From NCBI GenBank assembly GCA_003151655.1, contig PLYB01000314.1, forward strand, positions 8,464 through 14,294: a DNA stretch of 5,831 nucleotides, written 5' to 3'. The position numbers and the translations under genes are program-made. The notes beneath the pieces were generated by a model. The model was not told where the DNA came from. It did no database searches and saw only the letters and a program-made list of their open reading frames with translations. This document shows positions 5,413 to 5,831 of the stretch, one piece after another. This DNA comes from Gallionellaceae bacterium. Its GTDB lineage: Bacteria > Pseudomonadota > Gammaproteobacteria > Burkholderiales > Gallionellaceae. The number at the start of each line of letters is the position of its first letter. The first letter of the stretch is position 1.

Positions 5413-5831
5413 TCAGCTTCGATAACTGGCGTTGATTTTCACGTAGTCGTAAGAAAAATCACAGGTCCACAGCGTGGCGTTCACTTTGCCGCGATTCAGT
5501 TGCACGCGAATGGTGATGTCGCTTTGCTGCATCACGCGCTGGCCGTCTGTTTCCTGATAGCTGGCGGCACGTCCGCCGTTCTCTGCCACCAATACATCAT
5601 CGAGGTACAGTTTCAGTGTTTCCACATTGAGGTCGCCAACTCCCGCATAACCAATGGCCGCGAGGATGCGCCCGAGGTTGGGATCGGAGGCAAAAAATGC
5701 GGTTTTGACCAGCGGCGAATGGGCGATGGCGTAGCCGATCTTTTTGCACTCGGCTTCGTCTTTGCCGCCTTCGATTTGAATGGTGATGAATTTGGTTGCG
5801 CCTTCGCCGTCGCGCACGATGGCTTGCGCCA
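5413..5831 (-). CDS. argJ: ArgJ, glutamate N-acetyltransferase/amino-acid acetyltransferase (C-terminal part)
   Basis: Only the last 138 codons lie in the window; the gene continues past the right edge. The residues AQAIVRDGEGATKFI at the edge, DPNLGRILAAIGYAG, the AENGG motif and the ending CDFSYDYVKINASYRS are characteristic of the ArgJ beta chain. ArgJ is a cytosolic enzyme of the cyclic arginine pathway: it moves the acetyl group from N-acetylornithine to glutamate and in many bacteria also makes N-acetylglutamate from acetyl-CoA. The self-cleavage site and its Thr nucleophile lie upstream of this part, so processing and bifunctionality cannot be judged here. The frame is open to the edge with no sign of decay. 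The GTG at 5817 is an internal valine, not a start. Confidence 0.95.
   Translation of the reverse strand, partial: AQAIVRDGEGATKFITIQIEGGKDEAECKKIGYAIAHSPLVKTAFFASDPNLGRILAAIGYAGVGDLNVETLKLYLDDVLVAENGGRAASYQETDGQRVMQQSDITIRVQLNRGKVNATLWTCDFSYDYVKINASYRS

Overview
The window reads as chromosomal DNA from a betaproteobacterium, possibly from the Nitrosomonadales (Gallionella/Sideroxydans-like). This rests on the ArgJ C-terminus, a DUF815-type ATPase close to argJ, and short palindromic intergenic repeats of a kind common in that group. The taxon is inferred from memory of gene order and repeats, not from a search. All genes supported here lie on the minus strand, so transcription runs from high to low coordinates.

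Layout in transcription order: (1) the C-terminal 138 codons of argJ (arginine biosynthesis), running off the right edge; (2) a 134-bp spacer with a plausible sigma-70 promoter and an adjoining 20-bp imperfect dyad; (3) an uncharacterised membrane protein of 394 residues with about nine to ten membrane segments; (4) 20 bp later, a 755-residue hybrid sensor histidine kinase with a signal peptide, 7TMR-DISM-type sensor, HisKA, HATPase and a terminal receiver; (5) 39 bp later, a DUF815-type P-loop ATPase; (6) a type II toxin-antitoxin operon of the DinJ-YafQ family with a strong palindromic operator over its promoter; (7) a gene-free left end (about 210 bp) with three consecutive palindromes and a 43-bp repeat.

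The membrane protein and hybrid kinase look like one transcription unit and probably one signalling module placed between argJ and the DUF815 gene. No DNA-binding response regulator or other output gene is visible here, so the output of the pathway is unknown. The toxin-antitoxin operon is bracketed by two nearly identical 43-bp direct repeats (42 of 43 bases), each lying just after the stop codon of a minus-strand gene. This suggests either a dispersed 3'-end hairpin repeat or a route for gain and loss of the operon.

The best candidates for something not well described are the polytopic membrane protein, which carries two related acidic/aromatic motifs, and its pairing with the DISM hybrid kinase. 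The remaining genes belong to known families.
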